This document shows positions 52,676 to 61,090 of a DNA stretch of 64,000 nucleotides, piece by piece. The stretch covers positions 1-64,000 of the forward strand of contig NZ_QAVX01000020.1 in assembly GCF_003121485.1 (NCBI RefSeq), written 5' to 3'. The notes under the pieces are model-generated. The model was not told the origin of the DNA. It searched no databases and saw only the letters and a program-made list of their open reading frames with translations. Position 1 is the stretch's first letter. Each line of letters starts with the position of its first letter. The translations under genes and the position numbers were made by a program. This stretch comes from Dyella sp. C11. GTDB taxonomy: Bacteria; Pseudomonadota; Gammaproteobacteria; Xanthomonadales; Rhodanobacteraceae.

Positions 52676-53720
52676 CGCCTGCCCATTGGCTGTCGCTCTC
52701 GAAGAATTTGCCCAGTTTGCGTGCGGCCATGCGCAACAGCGGATTGCGCAGGTAGATCGCGTGCCGCGTCAGGGTGAATTGTGCACCCAGATAGGACTTG
52801 ATCTGCGGGTCCGTCCAGCCGGCCACGTAATGCGTCAGTCCGTGTTCACGCGCGTAGGCCAGGTTGCGGAACCAGCTGGTGAAATACAGGTTCTGTTCGC
52901 GCGCCTGCGGATAGGCAAAGCCCACGTATTTGTCGATCAGCTTGCCCTCGACCGCGAAGCACAGGTTCCAGCCGATCATCGCGCCTTCGTGGCGATAGAC
53001 GAACACCACGCCGCCGTTCGACGCATCGCGCAACACCGCCGCGAAAAACGCACGACTGAGTTTGTCGAAATGGATTTCGCTTTGCGCGTACACGTTTTCG
53101 TAAAGCGCGTAATACGCGTCCACCACGGCGTCGTCATCGAACATGGCATCGCCGCAACGGACTTCGTCCACCGCCACGTCATCGCGCTTGCGAAGCTTGC
53201 GGCGGATGTCCTTCCGGCGCCCGGAAGACAGACGCGCCAGGTATTCGTCCTCGCCCTGGAAATCGATCGTCACATAGGCCAGCGCCTGCCCTTCCAGCAG
53301 CATGAAACCCGCGGCATCGCAGGCATCGGCAAAGCGCCGGCACCAGTCGCCCGTCGCGGCATCGAACAGGGGCGAAGCTTGCGGAATATCCTTGATGATC
53401 ATCAGCCGCTGCTTGCGGCCGAGCTCGTCGCGCAACGCGTTCGCCAACGTGTCGGGCTGGGCATCGCGCGGGAAAAGCGCGTATTCGGACACCGTGGTGC
53501 CCACGAACGCCGTGCGCCAGCGCAGCAACCGGCCCCACCAGCGATAACCAGGGGCGCCCGTCACCTTTGTGCGCGCCTCGTCGTCGGCGGTGGTCAACAG
53601 ATCGAACGGCGCCACGAAGGCCGGCGTGCCGGCCACCTGCATCACGCTGAATCCGATAGGGGGATGTTCGGCGAACCGGCTGACCAGTGCGTCCGGTTCG
53701 AGCTGATTGAGGTACCGCAC
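52662..53720 (-). CDS. GNAT/FemAB-like acyltransferase
   Basis: About 352 aa from GTG 53720 (VRYLNQLEPDALVSRF); ATGs at 53783 and 53798 would add 21 to 26 residues that look non-coding. The N-terminal half is unassigned. The C-terminal half follows the Acetyltransf_6/FemAB pattern: LSSGRRKDIRRKLRKRDD, HFDKLSRAFFAAVL, YRHEGAMIGWNLCF, DKYVGFAYPQAREQNLYF and YVAGWTDPQIKSYLGAQFTLTRHAIYLRN. It is divergent from a dedicated acyl carrier protein, making an acyl-ACP donor plausible. Confidence 0.75.
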   Translation of the reverse strand: MRYLNQLEPDALVSRFAEHPPIGFSVMQVAGTPAFVAPFDLLTTADDEARTKVTGAPGYRWWGRLLRWRTAFVGTTVSEYALFPRDAQPDTLANALRDELGRKQRLMIIKDIPQASPLFDAATGDWCRRFADACDAAGFMLLEGQALAYVTIDFQGEDEYLARLSSGRRKDIRRKLRKRDDVAVDEVRCGDAMFDDDAVVDAYYALYENVYAQSEIHFDKLSRAFFAAVLRDASNGGVVFVYRHEGAMIGWNLCFAVEGKLIDKYVGFAYPQAREQNLYFTSWFRNLAYAREHGLTHYVAGWTDPQIKSYLGAQFTLTRHAIYLRNPLLRMAARKLGKFFESDSQWAGDEQA

Positions 53721-53871
53721 GCGGCAAGTCCACGAGTCACAAGTGCATAGGATACGACGCCCTGCCCGCCCGGACACGGTCATACGACGGTTTTCCATGG
53801 ATAAGGCTGCTGAAAGGCGTGGGGCGGAGCATGGCCGGCACTGCTCCATGCGGTGGCGTTCTGGACTTTGT

Positions 53872-53917
53872 CCTGACGGTTCGTCAGGCTTGCGAAACGG
53901 CATCCGGGGGGATGCCG
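53872..53917 (+). promoter_or_regulatory. Double-hairpin leader of the ACP gene
   Basis: Two perfect stems: CCTGACG (53872-53878) / CGTCAGG (53882-53888) with a GTT loop, and CGGCATCC (53898-53905) / GGATGCCG (53910-53917) with a GGGG loop. They lie 35-80 nt before the ACP start; AGGAAAG is the ribosome-binding site. There is no T-tract. I do not match this to a known riboswitch class. Confidence 0.5.
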
Positions 53918-53952
53918 CAAGACCCGGCGCCAAGGCAACCAGGAAAGCACCT

Positions 53953-54204
53953 ATGAGCAATGTTCAGCAGGAAACCTTCGACATCATCGCCAAGCAGGCC
54001 AAGATCGAGCTCGACACGATCAAGCCGGAGTCCACCCTGAAAGATCTGGGCATCGCCTCCCTGGACGCCATCGAAGTGATCTTCGACATCGAGGAGCACT
54101 TCAACATCAACCTGCCCAACGAAGACACCGACTTTGACGGTGGCACCGTCGGCCAGCTCGTCGAAGCCATCGAGCGCCAGCTCGCCCAGAAGACCAGCGA
54201 ATAA
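53953..54204 (+). CDS. Dedicated acyl carrier protein
   Basis: 83 aa, acidic four-helix carrier. The phosphopantetheine site is Ser36 in DLGIASLDAIEVIFDIEE, where the house-keeping AcpP has G-x-DSL; here A-S-L-D. It therefore is not the fatty-acid AcpP but a pathway-specific carrier. It is followed after 3 nt by a ketosynthase gene, a pairing typical of specialised lipid or polyene pathways. Confidence 0.92.
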   Translation: MSNVQQETFDIIAKQAKIELDTIKPESTLKDLGIASLDAIEVIFDIEEHFNINLPNEDTDFDGGTVGQLVEAIERQLAQKTSE

Positions 54205-54207
54205 TCC

Positions 54208-55419
54208 ATGCGCCGTATCGTGATCACCGGCATGGGCGCGATCTGTGCGCTCGGCCACGACGCGCCTTCCGTGTGGAAGGCGATGACCGAAGGCAAGTCC
54301 GGCATCGGCCCGATCCACCACATTCAACCGGGACAACTGCGCAACGGCGGCATCGCGGCCGAAGTGGTGGATTACGATCCGGCGAAGTATTTCGACGAAT
54401 CGCGCCGCGCGTTGCTCGATGTGTTCAGCGAATACGCGCTGATCGCCGCCGATGAAGCCATTCGCCAGTCCGGCATCAGCTTCGAGGGTGAAGCCAGTGC
54501 GCGCACGGCGGTGGTGATCGGCACGGGCGCCGGTGGCGAAACCACACGCGACGATCTTTACGAACGCCTCTACGGCGAACACCAGGGTCGCTTCCACCCG
54601 CTGGGCATCGTGCGCATGATGATGAATGCGCCCGCCAGCCAGGTGAGCATGGCCCACGGCATCACGGGTCCTTCCTTCGTGGTGGCCAGCGCCTGCGCAT
54701 CGTCCAACCATGCGTTCGCCCAGGCGGCGCTGATGATCCGTTCGGGCATGGTGGATGCCGCCGTGGTTGGCGGCACCGAGGCATGCATCACGCTGGGCAC
54801 GCTGCGCGCGTGGGAGGCCATGCGCGTGCTGGCACCCGATACCTGCCGTCCTTTCAGCAAGGGCCGTCGCGGCCTGGTGCTGGGCGAAGGCGCGGGCATG
54901 TATGTGATCGAGACGCTGGAATCAGCGCAGAAGCGAGGCGCCGAGATCCTTTGCGAACTGGTGGGCACCGGCATGAGTTCGGACGCGGGCGACATCGCCG
55001 CGCCATCCGATATCGGCGCCGCCGCCGCCATGAACATGGCGCTGCGCGATGGCGGCCTGTCGCCGGAAGACGTGGATTACGTGAATGCACATGGCACCGG
55101 CACGGTAGCCAACGACAGTACCGAAACGCGTGCGATCCATCGCGTGTTCGGTGCGCATGCGCGCGAGATGGTGATTTCCTCCACCAAGCCCATGCACGGT
55201 CACGCACTGGGTGCGGGCGGTGCGCTGGAGTTGGTCGGCACGATTGGCGCGATCCACGACGGCATTGTTCCGCCGACGCTCAACTATCTCGAACCCGATC
55301 CGGCCTGCGACCTCGACTACGTGCCGAACGTGGCGCGCGAGCGCAAGGTCAATGCGGCCATCAGCAATTCGTTTGCGTTTGGTGGGTTGAACGCCGTTGT
55401 GGCGGTCAAGAGATTCTGA
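54208..55419 (+). CDS. Beta-ketoacyl-ACP synthase (FabF-like)
   Basis: 403 aa decarboxylating condensing enzyme. Catalytic triad C163 (VASACASSNHA), H295 (YVNAHGTGT) and H330 (STKPMHGHALGAGGALE), with NSFAFGGLNA at the C-terminus; all needed residues are present, so it should be active rather than a chain-length factor. It pairs with the preceding ACP. It is not in a fatty-acid-synthesis cluster (no fabG, fabD or fabZ near), so it probably extends or makes a special acyl chain. Confidence 0.9.
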   Translation: MRRIVITGMGAICALGHDAPSVWKAMTEGKSGIGPIHHIQPGQLRNGGIAAEVVDYDPAKYFDESRRALLDVFSEYALIAADEAIRQSGISFEGEASARTAVVIGTGAGGETTRDDLYERLYGEHQGRFHPLGIVRMMMNAPASQVSMAHGITGPSFVVASACASSNHAFAQAALMIRSGMVDAAVVGGTEACITLGTLRAWEAMRVLAPDTCRPFSKGRRGLVLGEGAGMYVIETLESAQKRGAEILCELVGTGMSSDAGDIAAPSDIGAAAAMNMALRDGGLSPEDVDYVNAHGTGTVANDSTETRAIHRVFGAHAREMVISSTKPMHGHALGAGGALELVGTIGAIHDGIVPPTLNYLEPDPACDLDYVPNVARERKVNAAISNSFAFGGLNAVVAVKRF

Positions 55420-55425
55420 GGTAAA

Positions 55426-55497
55426 GCGTCGCGCACAGGGTGCGTTCCCACAGGAGAGTTTCGAACACCTTGTGGGAGCGCACCCTGTGCGCGACGC
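55426..55497. repeat. REP pair D (27-bp arms, opposite order)
   Basis: Arms 55426-55452 and 55471-55497 pair with one mismatch that is a G-U wobble in RNA. Same 'ACCCT' subtype as pair A but with arms in the opposite order (GTCGCGC first, GGGAGCGC second). Confidence 0.9.
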
Positions 55498-55502
55498 GCC
55501 AT

Positions 55503-55904
55503 CTAGCCTAGCGCCGGCAGTATCCAGTCCTGGCTCAAACGTGCGATCGGCAAGTCACCCGTCGCCCGCGGATGGACCCAGCGCACGTCATCGATTTCCG
55601 CCCGCGCCTCAATCGCCCCGACGGTCTGCACTTCATACACTTCCGCCTCCACGCGATACCCGGGCTCATTGGCGGCCGGTGCACTGAAGCGTCCCATGTG
55701 ACGCGCACCCTCGCGGCGCATGGCGCACCCCAGCTCCTCAAGCAGCTCGCGCTCCAGCGTATGCAGGTCATCGCGATCATCCACATCACGCTTGCCACCC
55801 GGCTGCTGCCAGACATCCGCTCCGCGCTTTCGCACCAGCAATACCCTGCCCTGCCCGTCGCGAATCACTGCCGCCACGATGCGGATGATCTTTGTGTCGC
55901 TCAC
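55503..55904 (-). CDS. Nudix hydrolase, second of pair
   Basis: 133 aa from GTG 55904, which overlaps the stop of the upstream Nudix gene (GTGA). The Nudix box is imperfect: QQPGGKRDVDDRDDLHTLERELLEELG keeps the catalytic REL-x-EE-x-G helix but has Asp at the first acidic position and one extra residue before the helix. It is likely a nucleotide diphosphatase, possibly acting on 8-oxo-dGTP-like substrates. Ends 5 nt from a REP pair. Confidence 0.8.
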   Translation of the reverse strand: MSDTKIIRIVAAVIRDGQGRVLLVRKRGADVWQQPGGKRDVDDRDDLHTLERELLEELGCAMRREGARHMGRFSAPAANEPGYRVEAEVYEVQTVGAIEARAEIDDVRWVHPRATGDLPIARLSQDWILPALG

Positions 55905-56389
55905 AGCCGCGAGAACGACCACGACTGCATGCGTCCATCCTTGTAGGGCATCACGCCGTGGAACGGTCGCGGGTCTTCGTCGAACACCAGCGGCAGGAAA
56001 TGGCGGTCGCCCTCCCACATGGGCAGGTCCATCAGGCGATCCACGGGCACCCATTCCAGCGTGCCTTCGGGATTGGATTCCATCGGCGTGCCGCTGTAGC
56101 GGTCGATGATGAAGATGAAGCCCAGCCAGTCTTCGCCCTTCTTGCCGAAGCCCGGCCAGTTGAGCGTGCCGCGCAGCGACATGGATTCGCAGGCAATGCC
56201 GGCGTCGTCGAGGATTTCGCGGCGCATGCAGGCGGCGATGTCTTCGCCTGGCTCCATCTTGCCGCCCAGGCCGTTGTACTTGCCCAGGTGCATGTCGTCG
56301 GGCCGCGAATTGCGGTGAATCATGAGGACTTGCCGACGATCCGGCGACAGCACATAGCCGAGGGTCGCGACGATGGGGGTGTATGGCAT
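55901..56389 (-). CDS. Nudix hydrolase, MTH1/MutT-like
   Basis: 162 aa from ATG 56389 (MPYTPIVATLGYVLS). The box reads GLGGKMEPGEDIAACMRREILDDAGI: the usual metal-binding Glu-Glu of REUxEE is Asp-Asp here. GKYNGLGGKMEPGE and the WLGFIFII strand resemble mammalian MTH1 (NUDT1), which clears oxidised purine nucleotides. It is coupled to a second Nudix gene downstream. Confidence 0.84.
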   Translation of the reverse strand: MPYTPIVATLGYVLSPDRRQVLMIHRNSRPDDMHLGKYNGLGGKMEPGEDIAACMRREILDDAGIACESMSLRGTLNWPGFGKKGEDWLGFIFIIDRYSGTPMESNPEGTLEWVPVDRLMDLPMWEGDRHFLPLVFDEDPRPFHGVMPYKDGRMQSWSFSRL

Positions 56390-56537
56390 CGGTACGCTGC
56401 GGTGGGGAAAGCGGCCAGTATAGTCACGCCCCGCTTTCCGCTGCCGTCCCTGGCTTTTGGCGGCGGAACACGTTCCAGGCATGCCCTGCGTCTCGCCGGA
56501 CTTGCGTCACCCTGCCCCGGGCGGCGACCATCGTGGT

Positions 56538-57347
56538 ATGTCCACCGCGTCGCGCCGCCCAACGCCCCGCTTGCGCTTCTCACTGTGCTGGCTGCTGCCG
56601 CTGGCGCTGCTGGCCGCGTGCGACCGCCAGGCGCAGGCCGTGGCGAGCAAGGAAGAGGTATTTGAAAACCAGAACTTCCGCGTGGTGAGCATTGACCTGA
56701 AGCGCGAAACGCTGAGCCTGCACTGGAAAGACCCCGAAAGCGGCGAGCCCTTCGGCACCATCAACGCGCTGCGCCAATGGGGCATGACGCACAACCGCCG
56801 CATGCTGTTCGCGGCGAACGCGGGCATCTACGACCGCCAGTTCGCGCCGCTTGGCCTGTATGTGGAAGACGGCAAGACCACCGTGCCGTTGAACATGTCG
56901 CACGGCAATCCGGCATCGGGCAATTTCTCGCTGCTGCCCAATGGCGTGTTCGCGATCTATCCCGATGGCCACGCTGCCGTGCAGACCAGTGCGGCGTTCA
57001 AGGCCGCCGGCAAAGCCACGCAGTGGGCCAGCCAGTCCGGCCCCATGCTGGTGATCGACGGCAAGCTCAACGACCAGTTCATCGACGACTCCAACAGCCT
57101 GAAATGGCGCAGTGGCGTCTGTGCAAAAACGCCCCACCATGTCGTGTTCGCAGTCAGCGAGGCGCCGGTGAACTTCCATACGTTCGCGCGGCTGTTCAAG
57201 GAAGAGCTCGGCTGCCACGACGCGCTGTACCTGGACGGCACCATCTCGCAGTTCTACGTGGACGGCGAAGGTTATGCCGGCGCGCCCACGTTCATGGTCA
57301 AGCCCTACGCCGGCATTTTCGCGGTGTTCTCGCAACCTACGCCCTGA
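56538..57347 (+). CDS. DUF2233 phosphodiester glycosidase family lipoprotein
   Basis: 269 aa from ATG 56538. The signal peptide ends in a lipobox, ALLAAC-D. The DUF2233/NAGPA fold is recognisable from FAANAGIYDRQFAPLGLYVEDGK, NGVFAIYPDG, QSGPMLVIDGKLND and ALYLDGTISQFYV. The family includes the enzyme that removes GlcNAc from mannose-6-phosphate diesters and YoeB/SpoIID-like sporulation proteins; the bacterial target is unknown but likely in the cell envelope. Confidence 0.85.
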   Translation: MSTASRRPTPRLRFSLCWLLPLALLAACDRQAQAVASKEEVFENQNFRVVSIDLKRETLSLHWKDPESGEPFGTINALRQWGMTHNRRMLFAANAGIYDRQFAPLGLYVEDGKTTVPLNMSHGNPASGNFSLLPNGVFAIYPDGHAAVQTSAAFKAAGKATQWASQSGPMLVIDGKLNDQFIDDSNSLKWRSGVCAKTPHHVVFAVSEAPVNFHTFARLFKEELGCHDALYLDGTISQFYVDGEGYAGAPTFMVKPYAGIFAVFSQPTP

Positions 57348-57401
57348 CTGCGCGCCCTCGCGGTCTTCTTCCACGATTCCAAGGATCGAGCCCTTCGCGC
57401 C

Positions 57402-59822
57402 ATGACCCAACCCCGACGTTTTCGCTGGTTTCGTTATCTCCTCGGGACACTGCTGGTCCTGGTGCTGGCCGTGTTCATCGCCGGCTGGTTCCTGCTGGCA
57501 GGCAGCCGCGCACAGCTCGATGGCGAGGTAAAGCTCAACGGCGTGGGTGATGCCGTGGCGATCACGCGCGATGCGCTGGGCACCACCACCTTCCAGGGCA
57601 AGAGCCGCGACGACGTCACCTACGCCATGGGCTACGTGCACGGGCAGGAGCGTTTCTTCGCAATGGACCTGATGCGACGCCTGCCGGCTGGCGAGCTGTC
57701 GGAACTGGTGGGCGCCAAGGCGCTGGACACGGACATCAACCACCGCCGCCATCGGCTGCGCAGCGTGGCCGAAACGGCCTATGCCGCCCTGACACCGGAA
57801 CAGAAGCACACGCTCGATCTCTACGCGGCTGGCGTCAACGCGGGCCTGGCGCACCTGCATGTGAAACCGTGGGAATACCTGCTGCTCAACGCCAAGCCGC
57901 AGGCATGGCGACCGGAAGATACCTTCCTGGTGATCGCGGCCATGTACCTGGACCTCAACGGCGACGGGCGCGACGACCGCGAACTGCACATGGCCGAACT
58001 GCGCGACGCACTTCCCGCACCGGTGGCCGACTTCCTGCTTTCACCCGATCCCGATTGGGAGGCACCGCTGCAAGGCGACCTGTCGCGCCCGCCGGTAATC
58101 CCGGGTGCAGATGTATTCGACCTGCACAAGAGCGCGCCAGCCGGCGCCGGTGACAAGACGGCGATGACGGCGGCACTCGCGCCCGCGCTCGACGCCGCGC
58201 GCCCCGGCAGCAACAGTTTCGCGGTCGCAGGCAGCCTGACTGAAACCGGTGCAGCCATTGTTGCCAACGACATGCACCTGACCTTGCGCGTGCCCAACAT
58301 CTGGTTCCGCGTGCGCCTGCGCTACCCCGATACCACCGCGCCTGGCGGACAGCGTGATGCCAGCGGCGTGTCGCTGCCTGGCACGCCCGCGCTGGTGGTT
58401 GGTTCTAACGGCCAGATCGCCTGGGGCTTCACCAACAGCTACGGCGACTGGTCGGATTGGGTTCGCGTGCAGCGCGATCCCAACGATGCCTCGCGCTACA
58501 AGGTGCCCGAAGGCTGGGCCGCCATCGAGGCGCACGACGAAGTCATCCGCATCAAGGACGCGCCCAGCCACACGCTGAAAGTGGAAGCCACGCGCTGGGG
58601 CCCGATCCTGGGCAAGGACATGGACGGCACGCCGCTTGCGCTGGCGTGGGTTGGCGATCGCCCGCGCGGCTACAACCTGGGCGTGATGCAGCTCGAACAC
58701 GCCGACAGCGCACACGCCGCGCTCGACCTGGCGCCCGGCATGGGCATGCCCTCGCAAAACCTGCTGGCCGGCGACAGCGCAGGCCACATCGGCTGGACCA
58801 TCACCGGCACGTGCATTCCGTTGCGCAAGGGTTTTGATCCGCAGCTGCCGGCCGATTGGTCGACCGCCGACACGGGCTGGGTGGGCTGCGCAGACGCGTC
58901 GCAATATCCGCGCGTGGAAGATCCCGCCGACGGTCGCCTTTGGACGGCCAACAACCGCACGGTCGATGGCGCCGAACTCGAATTGCTCGGCAACGGTGGC
59001 CACGACCTCGGCGCCCGCGCACAGCAGATCCGCGACGACCTGCGCGCACGAAACAGCTTCACGCCCGGCAACATGCTCGACGTGCAGCTGGACAACCGCG
59101 CCGTGCTGCTCACGCGCTGGCAGCGCCTGCTGCAGGACACCTTGGCTGGCACGCACGACCCCGACCTGGAACAGCTGCGCCAGCTCACCGCCACGTGGGT
59201 TGGCCGCGCGTCGATCGACAGCGTGGATTACCGACTGGTGCGCGCCTTCCGCGACAAGGTGAAGGAGAAAGTGCTCTCGCCGTTCGTGGCGCAAGTGAAG
59301 GCCAAGCATGATGACTTCGCGTGGCCCGGCATGATCGACGCGGAGGCCGCCGTATGGGCCATGTTGCGCGACCGCCCCGCCAACCTGCTCGATCCGAAGT
59401 ACGACAACTGGAACGCCCTGCTCAATGCCGCCGCGCACGACGTGGCGGATGAGCTGGGCAAGCAACCCGGTGGCCTGGCCGCGCGTACATGGGGCGAGGT
59501 CAACCGCACGGCCATCCGTCACCCGCTCTCGCGTGCACTCCCCGGCTTCATCGGCCGCTTCCTCGACATGCCGGATGAGCCCGTCGCCGGCGACCACAAC
59601 ATGCCGCGCGTCGTATCGCCCGGCTTTGGTGCTTCCGAACGCCTGGACGCCATGCCCGGCCACGAGGCACAAAGCATCCTGCACATGCCCGGCGGACAGA
59701 GCGACAACCCGTTGTCGCCGTTCCATGCTGCCGGTGAGGAAGACTGGGTGAATGGACGTCCAACACCCTTGTTGCCGGGACCGGATCTCCACACACTGAC
59801 CTTGGTTCCCGCCAAGGAATAA
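57402..59822 (+). CDS. Penicillin acylase family N-terminal-nucleophile hydrolase
   Basis: 806 aa. An N-terminal hydrophobic segment (LLGTLLVLVLAVFIAGWFLL) acts as signal or anchor. The precursor should self-cleave between G269 and S270 (PGSNSFAV), giving an alpha chain, a spacer and a beta chain starting at the catalytic Ser. FANDMHL-like VANDMHLTLRVPNIWF and GSNGQIAWGFTNSYGDW are the oxyanion-hole blocks. Family members hydrolyse penicillins, cephalosporins or acyl-homoserine lactones; the acyl-binding residues were not resolved, so the substrate is open. Confidence 0.9.
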   Translation: MTQPRRFRWFRYLLGTLLVLVLAVFIAGWFLLAGSRAQLDGEVKLNGVGDAVAITRDALGTTTFQGKSRDDVTYAMGYVHGQERFFAMDLMRRLPAGELSELVGAKALDTDINHRRHRLRSVAETAYAALTPEQKHTLDLYAAGVNAGLAHLHVKPWEYLLLNAKPQAWRPEDTFLVIAAMYLDLNGDGRDDRELHMAELRDALPAPVADFLLSPDPDWEAPLQGDLSRPPVIPGADVFDLHKSAPAGAGDKTAMTAALAPALDAARPGSNSFAVAGSLTETGAAIVANDMHLTLRVPNIWFRVRLRYPDTTAPGGQRDASGVSLPGTPALVVGSNGQIAWGFTNSYGDWSDWVRVQRDPNDASRYKVPEGWAAIEAHDEVIRIKDAPSHTLKVEATRWGPILGKDMDGTPLALAWVGDRPRGYNLGVMQLEHADSAHAALDLAPGMGMPSQNLLAGDSAGHIGWTITGTCIPLRKGFDPQLPADWSTADTGWVGCADASQYPRVEDPADGRLWTANNRTVDGAELELLGNGGHDLGARAQQIRDDLRARNSFTPGNMLDVQLDNRAVLLTRWQRLLQDTLAGTHDPDLEQLRQLTATWVGRASIDSVDYRLVRAFRDKVKEKVLSPFVAQVKAKHDDFAWPGMIDAEAAVWAMLRDRPANLLDPKYDNWNALLNAAAHDVADELGKQPGGLAARTWGEVNRTAIRHPLSRALPGFIGRFLDMPDEPVAGDHNMPRVVSPGFGASERLDAMPGHEAQSILHMPGGQSDNPLSPFHAAGEEDWVNGRPTPLLPGPDLHTLTLVPAKE

Positions 59823-59827
59823 GCCCA

Positions 59828-59857
59828 AAAAAGAGCCGCCCAAGGGCGGCTCTTTTC
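59828..59857. terminator. Bidirectional terminator, acylase / dapE
   Basis: A-run into GAGCCGCCC (59834-59842), loop AA, GGGCGGCTC (59845-59853), TTTT. It serves the + strand acylase gene and the - strand dapE. Confidence 0.9.
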
Positions 59858-59903
59858 GTTACGGCGAACCAGTGCGACGACGTCGTCGGCTGCAAACCCT
59901 CCA

Positions 59904-61037
59904 TCAATCCAGCATGCGAATGCAGACGGATTCGTACAGTTCGGGCAGCTTCTCCAGATCAGCCACGGACACGCATTCATCCACCTTGTGGATGGTCGCA
60001 TTCACCGGCCCAAGCTCCACCACTTCGGCGCCCAGTGGCGCGATGAAGCGGCCATCGGACGTGCCACCGCCCGTGCTTTCTTCCGGTGCGATACCGCAGA
60101 GTTCACGACATGCGGCGACGACAGCATCACGCACCGCGCCACCCGGAGGCGTGAGGAACGGCTCGCCCGAGAGCGACCACTCGATCTGCCAATCCACACC
60201 GTGCTTGTCGAGGATGGCCTCGGTGCGCTTGCGCAGGTCTTCCGCGCGACTGGCGGTGCTGTAGCGGAAATTGATCAACGCCGTAAGCGTGCCGGGAATG
60301 ACGTTGTTGGCGCCCGTGCCGGCATTGAGATTGGAGACCTGGAACGAGGTCGGCGGGAAATCGGCGTTGCCTTCGTCCCAGCGTTCCGCAGCCAGTTCCG
60401 TCAGCGCAGGCGCAAACATGTGGATCGGGTTGCGCGCCTTTTCCGGATACGCCACGTGCCCCTGTATGCCACGCACCAGCAACGTGCCCGAAAGCGAGCC
60501 ACGACGCCCCACGCGGATGAGGTCGCCCAGCGTTTCCTTCGACGAGGGTTCACCGACGACGCACCAGTCGATGCGCTCGCCGGTGGCACGGAAGTGATCG
60601 GCCACGCGACGCACGCCATCGAGATTGGCGGGCCCTTCTTCGTCGCTGGTCAGCAGCAGGCCCACGCGGCCGCGATGGTTGGGATGCTTCGTCACGAATG
60701 CTTCCAACGCAATCGCCATGGCCGCCACCGAGCCCTTCATGTCGGCGGCACCACGACCATAGAGCATGCCGTCGCGGATCACCGGCTCGAACGGATCACT
60801 CGTCCAGCTCTCGACCGGACCGCTGGGCACCACGTCGGTATGACCAAGGAATACCAACAGCGGACCGCCTTCGCCATGCGTCGCCCACAAATTGTCGACG
60901 TCGCCAAAACGCAGGTGCTCGATGCGGAAACCCGCTTTGGCAAGGCGCTCCGCCAGCAACGGCTGGCAGCCGCCGTCGTCTGGCGTCACCGAGCGGCGTC
61001 GAATCAGTTCACGGGTCAAATCAAGAACGGCAGACAT
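59904..61037 (-). CDS. dapE: Succinyl-diaminopimelate desuccinylase DapE
   Basis: 377 aa zinc M20 amidohydrolase releasing LL-diaminopimelate in lysine and peptidoglycan synthesis. Metal ligands: His in [11 protein letters not shown], Asp in [11 protein letters not shown], Glu pair in TSDEEGPA and a C-terminal His (NATIHKVDE). ATG 61037 ([16 protein letters not shown]) matches the family start. It is the last gene of the dapD block, after an inserted VIT gene with a 53-nt gap. Confidence 0.96.
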   Translation of the reverse strand: MSAVLDLTRELIRRRSVTPDDGGCQPLLAERLAKAGFRIEHLRFGDVDNLWATHGEGGPLLVFLGHTDVVPSGPVESWTSDPFEPVIRDGMLYGRGAADMKGSVAAMAIALEAFVTKHPNHRGRVGLLLTSDEEGPANLDGVRRVADHFRATGERIDWCVVGEPSSKETLGDLIRVGRRGSLSGTLLVRGIQGHVAYPEKARNPIHMFAPALTELAAERWDEGNADFPPTSFQVSNLNAGTGANNVIPGTLTALINFRYSTASRAEDLRKRTEAILDKHGVDWQIEWSLSGEPFLTPPGGAVRDAVVAACRELCGIAPEESTGGGTSDGRFIAPLGAEVVELGPVNATIHKVDECVSVADLEKLPELYESVCIRMLD

Positions 61038-61090
61038 GGAATGCCTCAAACCATATGCAAAAAGGGGAATGGGCCATGCGCCGGGCGAGA

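Noticed and set aside
47175-55419. Reading the whole 47-55 kb stretch as one operon
   Set aside because: Strand changes, a terminator at 47744-47770 and intervening repeats split it into at least four transcription units; any joint function is inference.
58041-59843. 600-codon open frame antisense to the penicillin acylase gene
   Set aside because: Shadow frame; the + strand has the full catalytic motifs.
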